From: Bryobacterales bacterium
GTDB taxonomy: Bacteria; Acidobacteriota; Terriglobia; Bryobacterales; Bryobacteraceae
Direction: 5' to 3'
NCBI GenBank assembly: GCA_016716385.1
Contig: JADJWL010000027.1
Location: 1 to 64,000 of the forward strand
Length of the DNA stretch: 64,000 nt
The translations under genes and the position numbers were made by a program. Positions within the stretch are counted from its first letter, which is position 1; each line of letters begins with the position of its first letter. Below the pieces are notes generated by a model. The model did no database searches. It was given only the letters and a program-made list of their open reading frames with translations, and was not told the DNA's origin. This document shows, one piece after another, positions 39,221 to 48,077 of this stretch.

Positions 39221-40441
39221 GTGAGACTTTCAGCCCTTCTTCTCGCAGCGGCTGCTGTCGCTTCAGCGCAGCAGTACGACCTGCTCATCAAGGGCGGCCA
39301 CGTCATCGACCCGGCGAACTCGATCGACCGCGTCATGGACGTCGCCGTCACCGGCAACAGCATCGCACGAGTCGCGCAATCGATCGACAGGAGCCAAGCC
39401 AAGAAGGTGATTGACGCCACCGGCTACTATGTGACGCCAGGCCTCATTGACCTGCATGCGCACACCTTTGGCTACAGCGGGTCGATCAAACCCGACGACA
39501 CGCACCTGCCTGCCGGAACGACCACCGTCATCGACGCCGGCGGCCCTGGCTACAAGACGATCGACGAGTTCCGCAAGCTGGTCGTGAACCGCTCCCGGAC
39601 GCGGGTGTACGCGCTGATCAACATCGCCGGCGGCGGAATGGTCGGCAACGATGTCGAGAGCGACGTATCCGACATGCTGCCCGACAAGACCGCGGCGGCG
39701 ATCAAGGCGAACCGCGACATCGTGGTCGGCATCAAGACGGCGCACTTCGGGCGTCCCGGTTACGCCGCGCTCGAGCGCGCGGTGGAAGCGGGCAAGCTGG
39801 CCAACGTACCCGTGATGGTGGACCTGGGCATTCTTTCTCCCAGCGACCGCACCACCAAGGGGAAGCTCGAACGGCTCCGTCCCGGCGACATCGCCACGCA
39901 CATGTACAACGACCGCCAGCTCGAGCTGGTCGACCGGTTCCGCGGCAGAGTGCAGCCCTGGTCGATCGAGGCGCGCAAGCGCGGCGTGATCTTTGACATG
40001 GGACACGGCGGCGGCAGCTTCATGTGGCCCGTCGCCGCCGCGGCCACCCGCGAAGGCTTCTATCCCGACACCATCTCCACGGACCTGCACGCCTCAAGCA
40101 TCATGGGCACGAAGTCCGACATGCCGAACTGCATTTCGAAGATGGTGGTGCTCGGAATGAGCCTGCAGGAAGCCATCATGCGCTCGACGGTCACTCCTGC
40201 CAAGGCGATTAGCAAGTTCCCCGAACACGGCACGCTGGGCGAAGGGAAGAACGCCGACATCGCGATTCTCAAGAAGAGCGAAGGCGTCTTCCCCTACTTC
40301 GACGCCTGGCTCAAGAAGCATCTCGGCAACGTCAAGATCGAGAGCGTCCTCACGGTCCGCGACGGCAAGATTGTGTACGACGTGGACGGCCTGGCGTTCC
40401 CCGAATGGACCACGGCCGGCGACTATACGGTGATCCCATGA
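39221..40441 (+). CDS. Secreted amidohydrolase/deacetylase family metallohydrolase (first of tandem pair)
   Basis: A 406-residue enzyme with signal MRLSALLLAAAAVASAQ. The amidohydrolase barrel has HxH metal ligands in GLIDLHAHTFG (His79, His81). A probable carbamylated lysine lies in VVGIKTAHFG. Further ligands lie in ATHMYND and the catalytic Asp in TISTDLHASS. It resembles the Atu3266/EF0837-type group that hydrolyses N-acyl or ester bonds of small metabolites. GTG start with AGGAG 4 bases before. The stop overlaps the next amidohydrolase start (ATGA). Confidence 0.9.
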   Translation: MRLSALLLAAAAVASAQQYDLLIKGGHVIDPANSIDRVMDVAVTGNSIARVAQSIDRSQAKKVIDATGYYVTPGLIDLHAHTFGYSGSIKPDDTHLPAGTTTVIDAGGPGYKTIDEFRKLVVNRSRTRVYALINIAGGGMVGNDVESDVSDMLPDKTAAAIKANRDIVVGIKTAHFGRPGYAALERAVEAGKLANVPVMVDLGILSPSDRTTKGKLERLRPGDIATHMYNDRQLELVDRFRGRVQPWSIEARKRGVIFDMGHGGGSFMWPVAAAATREGFYPDTISTDLHASSIMGTKSDMPNCISKMVVLGMSLQEAIMRSTVTPAKAISKFPEHGTLGEGKNADIAILKKSEGVFPYFDAWLKKHLGNVKIESVLTVRDGKIVYDVDGLAFPEWTTAGDYTVIP

Positions 40442-41658
40442 AGCAGGCAGTTTTCGCACTCCTCGTTGCGCTGTCGCCCGCCAGCGCGCAGCAGATTTAT
40501 GATTTGATCCTCAAGGGCGGGCACGTCATCGATCCGAAGAACGGCCGGAATGAGCGGCTGGACATCGCCGTCTCCGGCGACCGCATCGCCAAAGTCGCGC
40601 CGCACATTTCGGGACGGCTTGCGCGGAAGACGGTCGATGTCAGCGATTACTACGTGACACCCGGGCTCATCGACATCCACACGCACTTCGACGTCCAGGG
40701 CGCGCCGCTCAACCTCGATCCCGATCACAACACGCTCCGTTTCGGCGTGACGACCGCGGTCGATGCGGGTAGCTCCGGAGCCAAAGGCTTCGAAGCGTTC
40801 AAGACCAAAGTTATCGACAACGCCGAAGTGCGGCTCCTCGCGTTCCTCAATATCGTTGCTGCGGGCATGTACGGCGGCAAGGTGGAAGACGACGTCAACG
40901 AAATGGACGTCTCCGCCGCCGTCCGCATGGTGAAGAAGTACCCGGAGACGATCGTCGGCATCAAAACAGCCCACTACCAGCCCGCGGATTGGGAGGCGGT
41001 GGATCGCGCCGTGCGGGCCGCCGAAGAGAGCAACAGCGTGCTGATGGTGGACTTCCACCCGAAGCCAGGCCGCGGATACGAAGAACTGATTCTGAAGCAC
41101 ATGAAGCCTGGCCAGATCCACACGCACTTCTACGGACGGCTGACACCGCAGCTCGACGAGAACAAGCGCGTGCAGAACTACATGTGGGAAGCACGCCGTC
41201 GCGGCATCCTGTTCGACGTGGGCCACGGGTCGGGTAGCTTCTGGTTCCGCATCGCCGTGCCCGCGATTCAACAGGGCTTTCTGCCGGACACGATCTCGAC
41301 CGACATCCACACGTCGAGCATCATGCTGCCCCGCGCCACGCAGATCGGGGTCATGTCGAAGTTCCTGAATATCGGCATGACGCTCGATCAGGTGATTGAG
41401 CGCAGCACCTACCGTCCAGCCACCGTTATCCGGCGCGCCGATCTCGGCCACCTGAGCGAGGGTTCGATCGCGGACATCGCGGTGATCGAACTCGAGCGCG
41501 GGAAATTTGCGTTCCTCGATTCCGGCCACGGAAAACTCACCGGTGACCGCAACCTGCGCTGCGCCATGACGGTTCGAGCCGGCAAAGTGGTCTGGGACGC
41601 CGACGGGCTGGCTGCGTACGAGTGGAAGTACGTGGGTCCGTATAGCAATTACAAGTGA
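40438..41658 (+). CDS. Secreted amidohydrolase/deacetylase family metallohydrolase (second of tandem pair)
   Basis: A 406-residue paralogue of the preceding enzyme with signal MKQAVFALLVALSPASAQQ. The HxH pair sits in GLIDIHTHFDV (His81, His83), the lysine in IVGIKTAHY, and later ligands in QIHTHFYG and TISTDIHTSS. The order of motifs is identical to its neighbour, so the pair arose by duplication and both keep all catalytic residues. The short stop-start overlap on both sides (ATGA before, GTGA after) couples it to the first enzyme and to the nitrilase. Confidence 0.9.
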   Translation: MKQAVFALLVALSPASAQQIYDLILKGGHVIDPKNGRNERLDIAVSGDRIAKVAPHISGRLARKTVDVSDYYVTPGLIDIHTHFDVQGAPLNLDPDHNTLRFGVTTAVDAGSSGAKGFEAFKTKVIDNAEVRLLAFLNIVAAGMYGGKVEDDVNEMDVSAAVRMVKKYPETIVGIKTAHYQPADWEAVDRAVRAAEESNSVLMVDFHPKPGRGYEELILKHMKPGQIHTHFYGRLTPQLDENKRVQNYMWEARRRGILFDVGHGSGSFWFRIAVPAIQQGFLPDTISTDIHTSSIMLPRATQIGVMSKFLNIGMTLDQVIERSTYRPATVIRRADLGHLSEGSIADIAVIELERGKFAFLDSGHGKLTGDRNLRCAMTVRAGKVVWDADGLAAYEWKYVGPYSNYK

Positions 41659-42575
41659 GCCGCGTCGTCCAGGCAGCGGTGGTGCAGGCGGGCAGCGTCC
41701 CCTTCGACGCTGCCGCCAGTGCCGCGCGCGCCGCGGAGTGGACCACGGCAGCCGGCAAACTCGGTGCGCAGGTCGTGGTCTTCCCCGAGGCCTTTATCGG
41801 CGGCTATCCGAAAGGTCTCGACTTCGGCGCGCGGGTCGGCGTGCGCAGTGCGGAAGGCCGCCGCATGTTCCGCCGCTACTTCGAGAGCGCCATTGACGTG
41901 CCGGGTCCTGAGACGGCGCTGCTCGCGGAAGCGGCGCGCAGCCACGGCGTGCATCTCGTGATCGGCGTGATCGAACGCAGTGGCGCGACTCTCTACTGCA
42001 CTGTCCTGTTCTTCAGTCCGTCCGGCGAACTGCTGGGCAAGCACCGCAAGCTCATGCCGACGGCGATGGAGCGCCTCGTGTGGGGTTTCGGCGACGGCTC
42101 CACGATGCCGGTGTTCGCGACGCCAGCCGGGCGCATCGGCGCGGTCATCTGCTGGGAAAACTACATGCCCCTGCTGCGGATGGCGATGTACGCGAAAGGC
42201 ATCGAACTGTATTGCGCTCCCACGGTGGACGACCGCGACTCGTGGGTTCCCTCCATGCGCCACATCGCCTGTGAGGGACGCTGCTTCGTGCTGTCCGCCT
42301 GCCAGTACATCCGCCGCGACGCCTACCCGCCGGACTATCCGGCCGAGAGTGCGCCCGAAGTGCTGATCCGCGGGGGCAGCCTGATCGTGAGTCCGCTGGG
42401 AGAAGTGCTGGCCGGTCCCGACTACTCGGGGGAGCGCATCCTCACCGCGACACTCAATCTCGACGAAATTCCCGAAGCAAAGTACGATCTGGACGTGACG
42501 GGGCACTACGCGCGCCCGGACGTGTTCCGGCTCGTCGTCAACGAGTCCGCCACGCCGCCGGTCGAGTCTCGGTGA
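41655..42575 (+). CDS. Nitrilase-family carbon-nitrogen hydrolase
   Basis: A 306-residue cytosolic nitrilase-superfamily enzyme. The catalytic triad is visible: Glu45 in VVFPEAFIGGYPKG, Lys132 in GKHRKLMPT and Cys166 in GAVICWENYMPLLR. The CWENYMPL context is that of true nitrilases (branch 1) rather than amidases. These convert nitriles to acids and ammonia. GTG start overlaps the upstream stop. The last 70 bases overlap the end of the convergent Memo/AMMECR1 gene. Co-expression with two secreted amidohydrolases suggests stepwise breakdown of a nitrogen-containing substrate; this is inferred. Confidence 0.9.
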   Translation: MSRVVQAAVVQAGSVPFDAAASAARAAEWTTAAGKLGAQVVVFPEAFIGGYPKGLDFGARVGVRSAEGRRMFRRYFESAIDVPGPETALLAEAARSHGVHLVIGVIERSGATLYCTVLFFSPSGELLGKHRKLMPTAMERLVWGFGDGSTMPVFATPAGRIGAVICWENYMPLLRMAMYAKGIELYCAPTVDDRDSWVPSMRHIACEGRCFVLSACQYIRRDAYPPDYPAESAPEVLIRGGSLIVSPLGEVLAGPDYSGERILTATLNLDEIPEAKYDLDVTGHYARPDVFRLVVNESATPPVESR

Positions 42576-43948
42576 AAAATCTGCGCCTGAAACACGCTCA
42601 GCCGCGTGCCGGACGCGGTGTAGACGTTCCGCGGGAGACCGGCTTTGCGCGCCAGAGCGGAAAGCAGTTCCTCTGAATCCCACCCGCGCTCGGCTGCGAC
42701 CTGGCGCAGCAGCAGACCGTCCTGGCTCTTGCTTTCAACGTAGACACCGTGCACGCCCGGGACGATCCCGGCAGGGTCGTGCACCCGCTTCATCGGCGTC
42801 AGCACCGACACTTCGATATCGCACTCGGGCTCGCCGGGAGCCAGCGGCTGGAATCTCGGGTCGTCGAGCGCCGCACGCAGAGCCATCAGCGGAGTGAGTC
42901 TGGACAGCGGCAGCGTCGAGAGCCGCGCGCCGATGCAGCCGCGCAACTCGCCTTGCTGGTGGAGGCTGACAAAGACCCCCATCCTCCTGCCTAACGCCGC
43001 CGACCCAGTGGCCGCGGGCGGCTTGCGGAGTCCCGTCCGCTGGTAGAGTTCGATTGCGTTGCGTGCGCCCGACACCAGCGCCGCGCCATCGGCCTCGCTG
43101 AGCCGGTACGCGGACGCGGGCAGGAACGCGAGCGCAGCGTAGCTGACCGAACTGTCGTAGCTTCCCGTGATCTCTGCCGAGGTCTGGTAGTCGAGAAGGC
43201 GGCCGTAGATCTCCTCTGGCCATTCGCGCAGGGTCGCCAGCAGCAACTGGATAGGCAGGTAGCCGCAGACAGTGGCTCGTGTTGTGCGTAAGGTCTCGAG
43301 AAACCAGTCGGGATCGAGGCTTGCCGCGGCGTCAATCGCCTCCTGATCGAGGGCCCTGATCCGCTCCGGAGCGTGCGCGTCGGCCGCGAACGGGTGGAAG
43401 CCGAAGGCATCGCCGAAGTGGGTGAAGTCGGAGCTTGCCAGAATCGCCGTCGATCCGTCCAGGTAGGCGCGCAGTCTTGCCGCCGCCTGAGCGCGCGCCT
43501 CGGAGGTCAGCCGGCCCACGTACAGCGGGATCACCCGGGCCTCGGGACACGCGTAGCGCAGGAGCGGCAACTGCATTTCGAGAGAGTGGTCGCAGAGCTG
43601 GCTCTCCGGCATGCGCGGGAAGTCGCACGCCTCCACTTCGATCTCGCCGAGCGGTGTCTCGTAGGCGCCGATGTCCGGCGTCCTGACCCCCTCGAGCGGG
43701 TGCTGGTGGCAGAACCCCAACAGGATCACCCGGCGCGCACTCCGGATCAGGTGGAACGCCGCCGCCGCGACGCCTCCGGAATACGCGAGACCGGCATGCG
43801 GCACCACGCAACCCAGCGCTCCTTCGAACAAGTGCGCGTCGCTGCGCTCAAGCGACGCCGTGAACCGTTCGTCCAGCATGTCGCGCAGCGCGAACGGATC
43901 GGCCGGATACCAGTGCCCGCACGTCGGCGGGCGATGCACCTGCGGCAT
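42506..43948 (-). CDS. Fused AmmeMemoRadiSam proteins: Memo-like (AmrB) plus AMMECR1 (AmrA)
   Basis: A 480-residue two-domain protein. The N-terminal Memo domain (about 1-270) carries CVVPHAGLAYSGG with His51, DHSLEMQLPLL and SSDFTHFG, the metal-binding-like residues of the LigB-related fold. The C-terminal AMMECR1 domain (about 290-470) has the hallmark GELRGCIGARL. In most genomes these are two genes; here they are one polypeptide. The radical SAM partner ends 4 bases upstream. The biochemical role of the AmmeMemoRadiSam system is not established. The last 70 bases overlap the nitrilase gene on the other strand. Confidence 0.92.
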   Translation of the reverse strand: MPQVHRPPTCGHWYPADPFALRDMLDERFTASLERSDAHLFEGALGCVVPHAGLAYSGGVAAAAFHLIRSARRVILLGFCHQHPLEGVRTPDIGAYETPLGEIEVEACDFPRMPESQLCDHSLEMQLPLLRYACPEARVIPLYVGRLTSEARAQAAARLRAYLDGSTAILASSDFTHFGDAFGFHPFAADAHAPERIRALDQEAIDAAASLDPDWFLETLRTTRATVCGYLPIQLLLATLREWPEEIYGRLLDYQTSAEITGSYDSSVSYAALAFLPASAYRLSEADGAALVSGARNAIELYQRTGLRKPPAATGSAALGRRMGVFVSLHQQGELRGCIGARLSTLPLSRLTPLMALRAALDDPRFQPLAPGEPECDIEVSVLTPMKRVHDPAGIVPGVHGVYVESKSQDGLLLRQVAAERGWDSEELLSALARKAGLPRNVYTASGTRLSVFQAQIFHRDSTGGVADSLTTSRNTSGRA

Positions 43949-43952
43949 GGCT

Positions 43953-45026
43953 TCATCCTTCCAGAACCCGCACTGCGCCGTTCCAGATCCCGGGAGCCCG
44001 GACTGCGCACACCGGGCAGTGTCCGCCGGAATCCAACCGGTTCTTCCGGACGCGGAATCCGGTGCGCTCAATCAGAAGCGCGCCGCAGGACGCACAGCGG
44101 GTGTTTTCCAAATCATCGACGAGGCCGGGCAGGTTGCCGGCGTAGACGTAACGCAGCCCTGCTTCGCGTCCGATCCTGACAGCGCGGATCAGTGTCGCTG
44201 GCGGCGTCGCGGGTTTGTCCGCCCAGTGGTAGTCGGGATGAAAGGCAGTGACGTGCCAGGGAATGTCCGGCGAAACACCGGCCAGAAACGCGGCCATCTC
44301 GCGTAATTCCTCATCGGAATCATTGAACCCCGGAACGAGCAGCGTGACGATCTCCAACCAGAATCCGCGTGCGTGAATCTCTTCGATCGACCGCAGGACC
44401 GGATCGAGCCTGCCGCCGAGATCGCGATACGGACGGTCTCGGAAACACTTCAGGTCCACTTTGAACGCGTCCAGCCAGGGGCGCAGGTAGGTCAGCACTT
44501 CCGGCGACGCGTTGCCATTGGACACGAATCCCGTGAGCAGACCCGCACGGCGCGCGTGTCGAAATACGGCCACCGCCCACTCCGCGGTAATCAGAGGCTC
44601 GTTGTACGTGCTGACAATGCTGCGAGCGCCGAGGTCGATGGCGAGGCGCACCATCTCCCGCGGGTCGCGCGCTGTGAACGATTGCATCGCCAGCGGATCG
44701 CGGATCGATTGGGACGTCAGCCAGTTCTGGCAGTAGCCGCAATGAAACGAACAGCCGAGCATGCCGAAGCTGAACGCGGCGGAGCCCGGCTGTACGTGGA
44801 AGAAAGGTTTCTTTTCGATCGGGTCGCACTGCACGCAGGCGGCGTACCCGTAAGGCGCATACAATGTGCCGCCCCGGTTGAAACGGACCTTGCAGACGCC
44901 GCTCTGGCCTTCCGCGATCGGACACAAGTGACCGCACGCCAGGCAGCGGACGCGTCCGCCGTCCAACGGTTCAAACAACTCCGCCGGGCGGGTATGGGCG
45001 GCGAGTTCGCCAGCCGCAACCGGCAT
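43953..45026 (-). CDS. amrS: AmmeMemoRadiSam system radical SAM enzyme
   Basis: A 357-residue radical SAM protein. The CxxxCxxC cluster site is GCSFHCGYCQN (Cys92, Cys96, Cys99), preceded by an extra cysteine-rich region (RCLACGHLCPIAEGQSGVCKVR). The C-terminus carries zinc-ribbon-type pairs CASCG and CPVC. It resembles pyruvate-formate-lyase-activating-type members assigned to the AmmeMemoRadiSam system. It follows argR by 27 bases and precedes the fused Memo-AMMECR1 gene by 4, so it is probably co-transcribed with the latter and perhaps with the arg operon. Confidence 0.93.
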   Translation of the reverse strand: MPVAAGELAAHTRPAELFEPLDGGRVRCLACGHLCPIAEGQSGVCKVRFNRGGTLYAPYGYAACVQCDPIEKKPFFHVQPGSAAFSFGMLGCSFHCGYCQNWLTSQSIRDPLAMQSFTARDPREMVRLAIDLGARSIVSTYNEPLITAEWAVAVFRHARRAGLLTGFVSNGNASPEVLTYLRPWLDAFKVDLKCFRDRPYRDLGGRLDPVLRSIEEIHARGFWLEIVTLLVPGFNDSDEELREMAAFLAGVSPDIPWHVTAFHPDYHWADKPATPPATLIRAVRIGREAGLRYVYAGNLPGLVDDLENTRCASCGALLIERTGFRVRKNRLDSGGHCPVCAVRAPGIWNGAVRVLEG

Positions 45027-45053
45027 TTCCGCACCCCTGATTCTATTGTGGCA

Positions 45054-45488
45054 TCAGTCCCGGATCATGGCGAGAAGCGACTTCCGCAGGCTCTCGGCCG
45101 TGCGGTCGTCAGGGGCGATCACGAGGACGGTGTCATCGCCCGCGATGGTGCCGACAACCTCCTGCCACTCTTCGTTGTCAAGAGCGACGGCAACGGAGCT
45201 GGCATGTCCCGGACGAGTGCGCAGGACCACGAGGTTACGCGCCGCCCGGGCGTCATAGAGGAATTCGGCCGCAAGTCCCTCGAGAGACGGTCCGGTTTCC
45301 CGCGCGGACATGGTCTGGTAGCCTTCCGCGGTCTTGACCAGCCCGAGTTCCCGCAGATCGCGCGAGAGCGTCACCTGCGTGACGTCGATCCCCTGCTTGC
45401 GCAACTCGCGGGCAAGTTCTTCCTGCGTCATGATCGCCCCGCCGCGGATCAGCTTGAGAATCTGGCCGTGACGGAAGCTCTTGCTCAT
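45054..45488 (-). CDS. argR: Arginine repressor ArgR
   Basis: A 144-residue ArgR/AhrC regulator. An N-terminal winged helix has IVTQ-like DNA contacts (MTQEELARELRKQGIDVTQVTLSRDLRELGLVK). The C-terminal arginine-binding hexamerisation domain contains TRPGHASSVAVALD and GTIAGDDTVLVI. It binds ARG boxes when arginine is abundant. The gene closes the argFGH cluster; its ATG overlaps the argH stop (ATGA). Two ARG-box-like sites lie directly upstream of argF, so the operon probably represses itself. Confidence 0.95.
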   Translation of the reverse strand: MSKSFRHGQILKLIRGGAIMTQEELARELRKQGIDVTQVTLSRDLRELGLVKTAEGYQTMSARETGPSLEGLAAEFLYDARAARNLVVLRTRPGHASSVAVALDNEEWQEVVGTIAGDDTVLVIAPDDRTAESLRKSLLAMIRD

Positions 45489-46858
45489 GACGTCCGCATC
45501 GCCTCCAGACGGGTATGCGCCTCCGACAGAGCCTGGCGGACAGCCTGCGGGCCGGTGCCACCGCGGATCTCGCGCGACTTCATGCCCTCATCCGGCGACA
45601 GCAGGCGGGCGGTCGCGGCGTCGAACTGCGGAGCGAATGCGGCCAGTTCTTCGGGTGTCCACTCAGCGGGTTTCTTCCCCGCGCGAACGCTTTCCAACAC
45701 CAGGCGGCCGACAAGCTGGTGGGCCTGGTGAAACGGAGTGCCGCTGCGCGCCAGGGCTTCGGCAAGATCTGTCGCGACCACCCAGCTCTCTTCCACGGCG
45801 CTACGCGGCGGCGCGGGCCGCAACTCGACGGATTCGACAACTCCGCGGGCCATTTCGAGCGACCCTTTCACCTGGTCGGCGGCGTCGAACAGCGGCTCCT
45901 TGTCTTCCTGCATGTCGCGGTTGTAGGTCATCGGCAGGCCCTTCATGGTGACAAACAGCGCCTGGAGCGCGCCGATGACGCGTCCCGCCTTGCCGCGGAT
46001 CAACTCAAGCGAATCCGGATTCTTCTTCTGCGGCATCAGGCTCGATCCGCTGGTGACGCCGTCGCCCAGTTCCAGCCAGCCGAACTCCTCGCTCGAATAG
46101 AGAATCCAGTCTTCGGCGAGGCGGCTCAGGTGCACCATTGTAGTCGACGCTGCGTAGAGATAATCGAGAACGAAATCGCGGTCACCGGACACATCCATGC
46201 TGTTGGTCGTGACCGCGTCGAAGCCGAGGTCGCGCGCGATTGCTTCCCGGTCGAAGGGGAACCCGCTGCCGGCGAGCGCGCCCGATCCGAGCGGAAGCAC
46301 GTTGGCGCGCCGCCGCGCTTCGCCGAAGCGCTCGAAGTCCCTCGCGAACATATCGAAGTAGGCCAGCAGGTAGTGCGGCCACAGGACGGCCTGGGCACGC
46401 CGCAGGTGGGTGTACCCGGGGATGACGGCATCGGGGAACCGCTCCCCGAGCGCCAGCAGCGCTTCGCACAGACCGGCCAGCAAGGTGCGCGCCGCGTCGC
46501 ATTCGGCGCGCAGCCACAGGCGGGTATCGAGCGAGACCTGCTCGTTACGGCTGCGTCCCGTGTGGATCTTGTCCGCCGCCGCACCCGCCTTCTCTTTCAG
46601 ACGGCGGATGACGAACGTGTGGATGTCTTCGTCGGACGCTTCAGTCGGCACCGGCTCGGCGGCGATTTCGGCGAACGCAGCGTCGAGGCTGGCCCGCTCT
46701 GAGGCGCTGAGAATCCCGACACGCTCCAGTGCCCGGGCGAACGCGCGCGAGCCCGCGATGTCGGCTTCGAGCAGCCGCTGGTCGAAGTGCAGCGAGCCCG
46801 AGAAGCGCTCGAACGTCTCCGACGGTCCCGTCTGAAACCGTCCGCCCCAGAGCTTCAT
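45485..46858 (-). CDS. argH: Argininosuccinate lyase
   Basis: A 457-residue fumarase/aspartase-superfamily enzyme that cleaves argininosuccinate to arginine and fumarate. The signature GSSLMPQKKNPDSLELIRGKAG contains the catalytic serine loop. WGGRF opens the protein, and DIHTFVIRRLKEKAG plus KIHTGRSRNEQVSLDTRLW follow. It starts with an ATGA overlap at the argG stop and ends with one at argR. Confidence 0.97.
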   Translation of the reverse strand: MKLWGGRFQTGPSETFERFSGSLHFDQRLLEADIAGSRAFARALERVGILSASERASLDAAFAEIAAEPVPTEASDEDIHTFVIRRLKEKAGAAADKIHTGRSRNEQVSLDTRLWLRAECDAARTLLAGLCEALLALGERFPDAVIPGYTHLRRAQAVLWPHYLLAYFDMFARDFERFGEARRRANVLPLGSGALAGSGFPFDREAIARDLGFDAVTTNSMDVSGDRDFVLDYLYAASTTMVHLSRLAEDWILYSSEEFGWLELGDGVTSGSSLMPQKKNPDSLELIRGKAGRVIGALQALFVTMKGLPMTYNRDMQEDKEPLFDAADQVKGSLEMARGVVESVELRPAPPRSAVEESWVVATDLAEALARSGTPFHQAHQLVGRLVLESVRAGKKPAEWTPEELAAFAPQFDAATARLLSPDEGMKSREIRGGTGPQAVRQALSEAHTRLEAMRTS

Positions 46859-48057
46859 CCGCGCCTGTCTCCAAGCAGCGCCCGCACCTTGATCGGCAAT
46901 CCGATCAGGTTGATGAAGCCGAGCGCGTCCTTCTGGTCGTAGCTCGCGCCCATGGTGAAGCTGGCGATATCGAGCGAGTAGAGCGAATGCGGGCTCTTGC
47001 GGGAAACCGGCCGCACGTTGCCCTTGTACAGTTCGAGCGTGACTTCGCCGGTCATTACTTCGCACACGTTGGCAAAGAACGCGTCGAGCGCCTCGCGCAA
47101 GGGCGTAAACCACAGGCCGTTGTAGACCATCTCGGCGTAGTCGAGAGCCAGGCGCTGCTTGTAGCGCAGAGTCGCGCGGTCGAGAGTGAGCGCTTCGAGT
47201 TCGGCGTGCGCCGCGTAGATCAGCGTCCCGCCAGGCGTTTCGTAGCAGCCGCGCGACTTCATCCCGACAAAGCGGTTCTCCACCAGGTCGATGCGTCCGA
47301 CGCCGTGCCGCCCGCCGATTTCGTTGAGCGTTTCCACGACGCCCACGCCGGACAGGCGCGTTCCATTCACCGACACCGGGACGCCGTTCTCCATGCCGAT
47401 GGTAACCGCTTCCGGCGTGTCCGGAGCCTCCGCGGGACTCTTGGTGAGCATCCAGATCTCGTCCGGCGCTGCGTTGGCCGGGTCTTCGAGCGCGCCGCCC
47501 TCGTGCGAGATATGCCAGAGGTTGCGGTCGCGGCTGTAGATCTTCGTCGTCGTCTGCGAAATCGGAACGTCGTGCTTGCGCGCGTACTCGATCGCATCCT
47601 CGCGCGACACGATGTCCCACTCGCGCCACGGAGAGATCACGCCCAGGTGGGGCGCCAGAGCCTTGTAGGTGAGCTCAAAGCGCACCTGGTCATTGCCTTT
47701 GCCGGTGCAGCCATGGGCGAGGCCATCGCAACCGGTGGCGAGGGCCACTTCTACCTGCTTCTTGGCCAGCAGCGGCCGCGCGATCGACGTCCCGAGAAGG
47801 TACTTGTGTTCGTAGACGCCGCCCGAGCGGACCATCGGCCACAGATAATCGGTGACGAACTCCTCCCGCAGGTCGGCGATGTGGACCTCCGAAGCGCCAG
47901 TCTTAAGCGCCTTCTGTTCGAGGCCGGTCAGTTCGTCGCCGCCCTGTCCTACGTCGCCGCAAACGGCTACGACATCGCAGTGGTAGTGTTCTTTCAGCCA
48001 CGGAATGATCACGGAGGTGTCCAGGCCTCCGGAGTAAGCAAGAGCAACTTTTTTCAT
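46855..48057 (-). CDS. argG: Argininosuccinate synthase
   Basis: A 400-residue enzyme that condenses citrulline and aspartate with ATP. The P-loop-like ALAYSGGLDTSVII lies at the N-terminus, and GCTGKGNDQVRFE in the middle binds citrulline/aspartate. GRIDLVENRFVGMKSRGCYETPGG and SLYS near the C-terminus are family hallmarks. The start is the internal ATG of MKKVALAY at 48057. argF ends 20 bases upstream and argH overlaps by 4 bases downstream. Confidence 0.97.
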   Translation of the reverse strand: MKKVALAYSGGLDTSVIIPWLKEHYHCDVVAVCGDVGQGGDELTGLEQKALKTGASEVHIADLREEFVTDYLWPMVRSGGVYEHKYLLGTSIARPLLAKKQVEVALATGCDGLAHGCTGKGNDQVRFELTYKALAPHLGVISPWREWDIVSREDAIEYARKHDVPISQTTTKIYSRDRNLWHISHEGGALEDPANAAPDEIWMLTKSPAEAPDTPEAVTIGMENGVPVSVNGTRLSGVGVVETLNEIGGRHGVGRIDLVENRFVGMKSRGCYETPGGTLIYAAHAELEALTLDRATLRYKQRLALDYAEMVYNGLWFTPLREALDAFFANVCEVMTGEVTLELYKGNVRPVSRKSPHSLYSLDIASFTMGASYDQKDALGFINLIGLPIKVRALLGDRRG

Positions 48058-48077
48058 AGAAATCGTATGCCGGCTCC

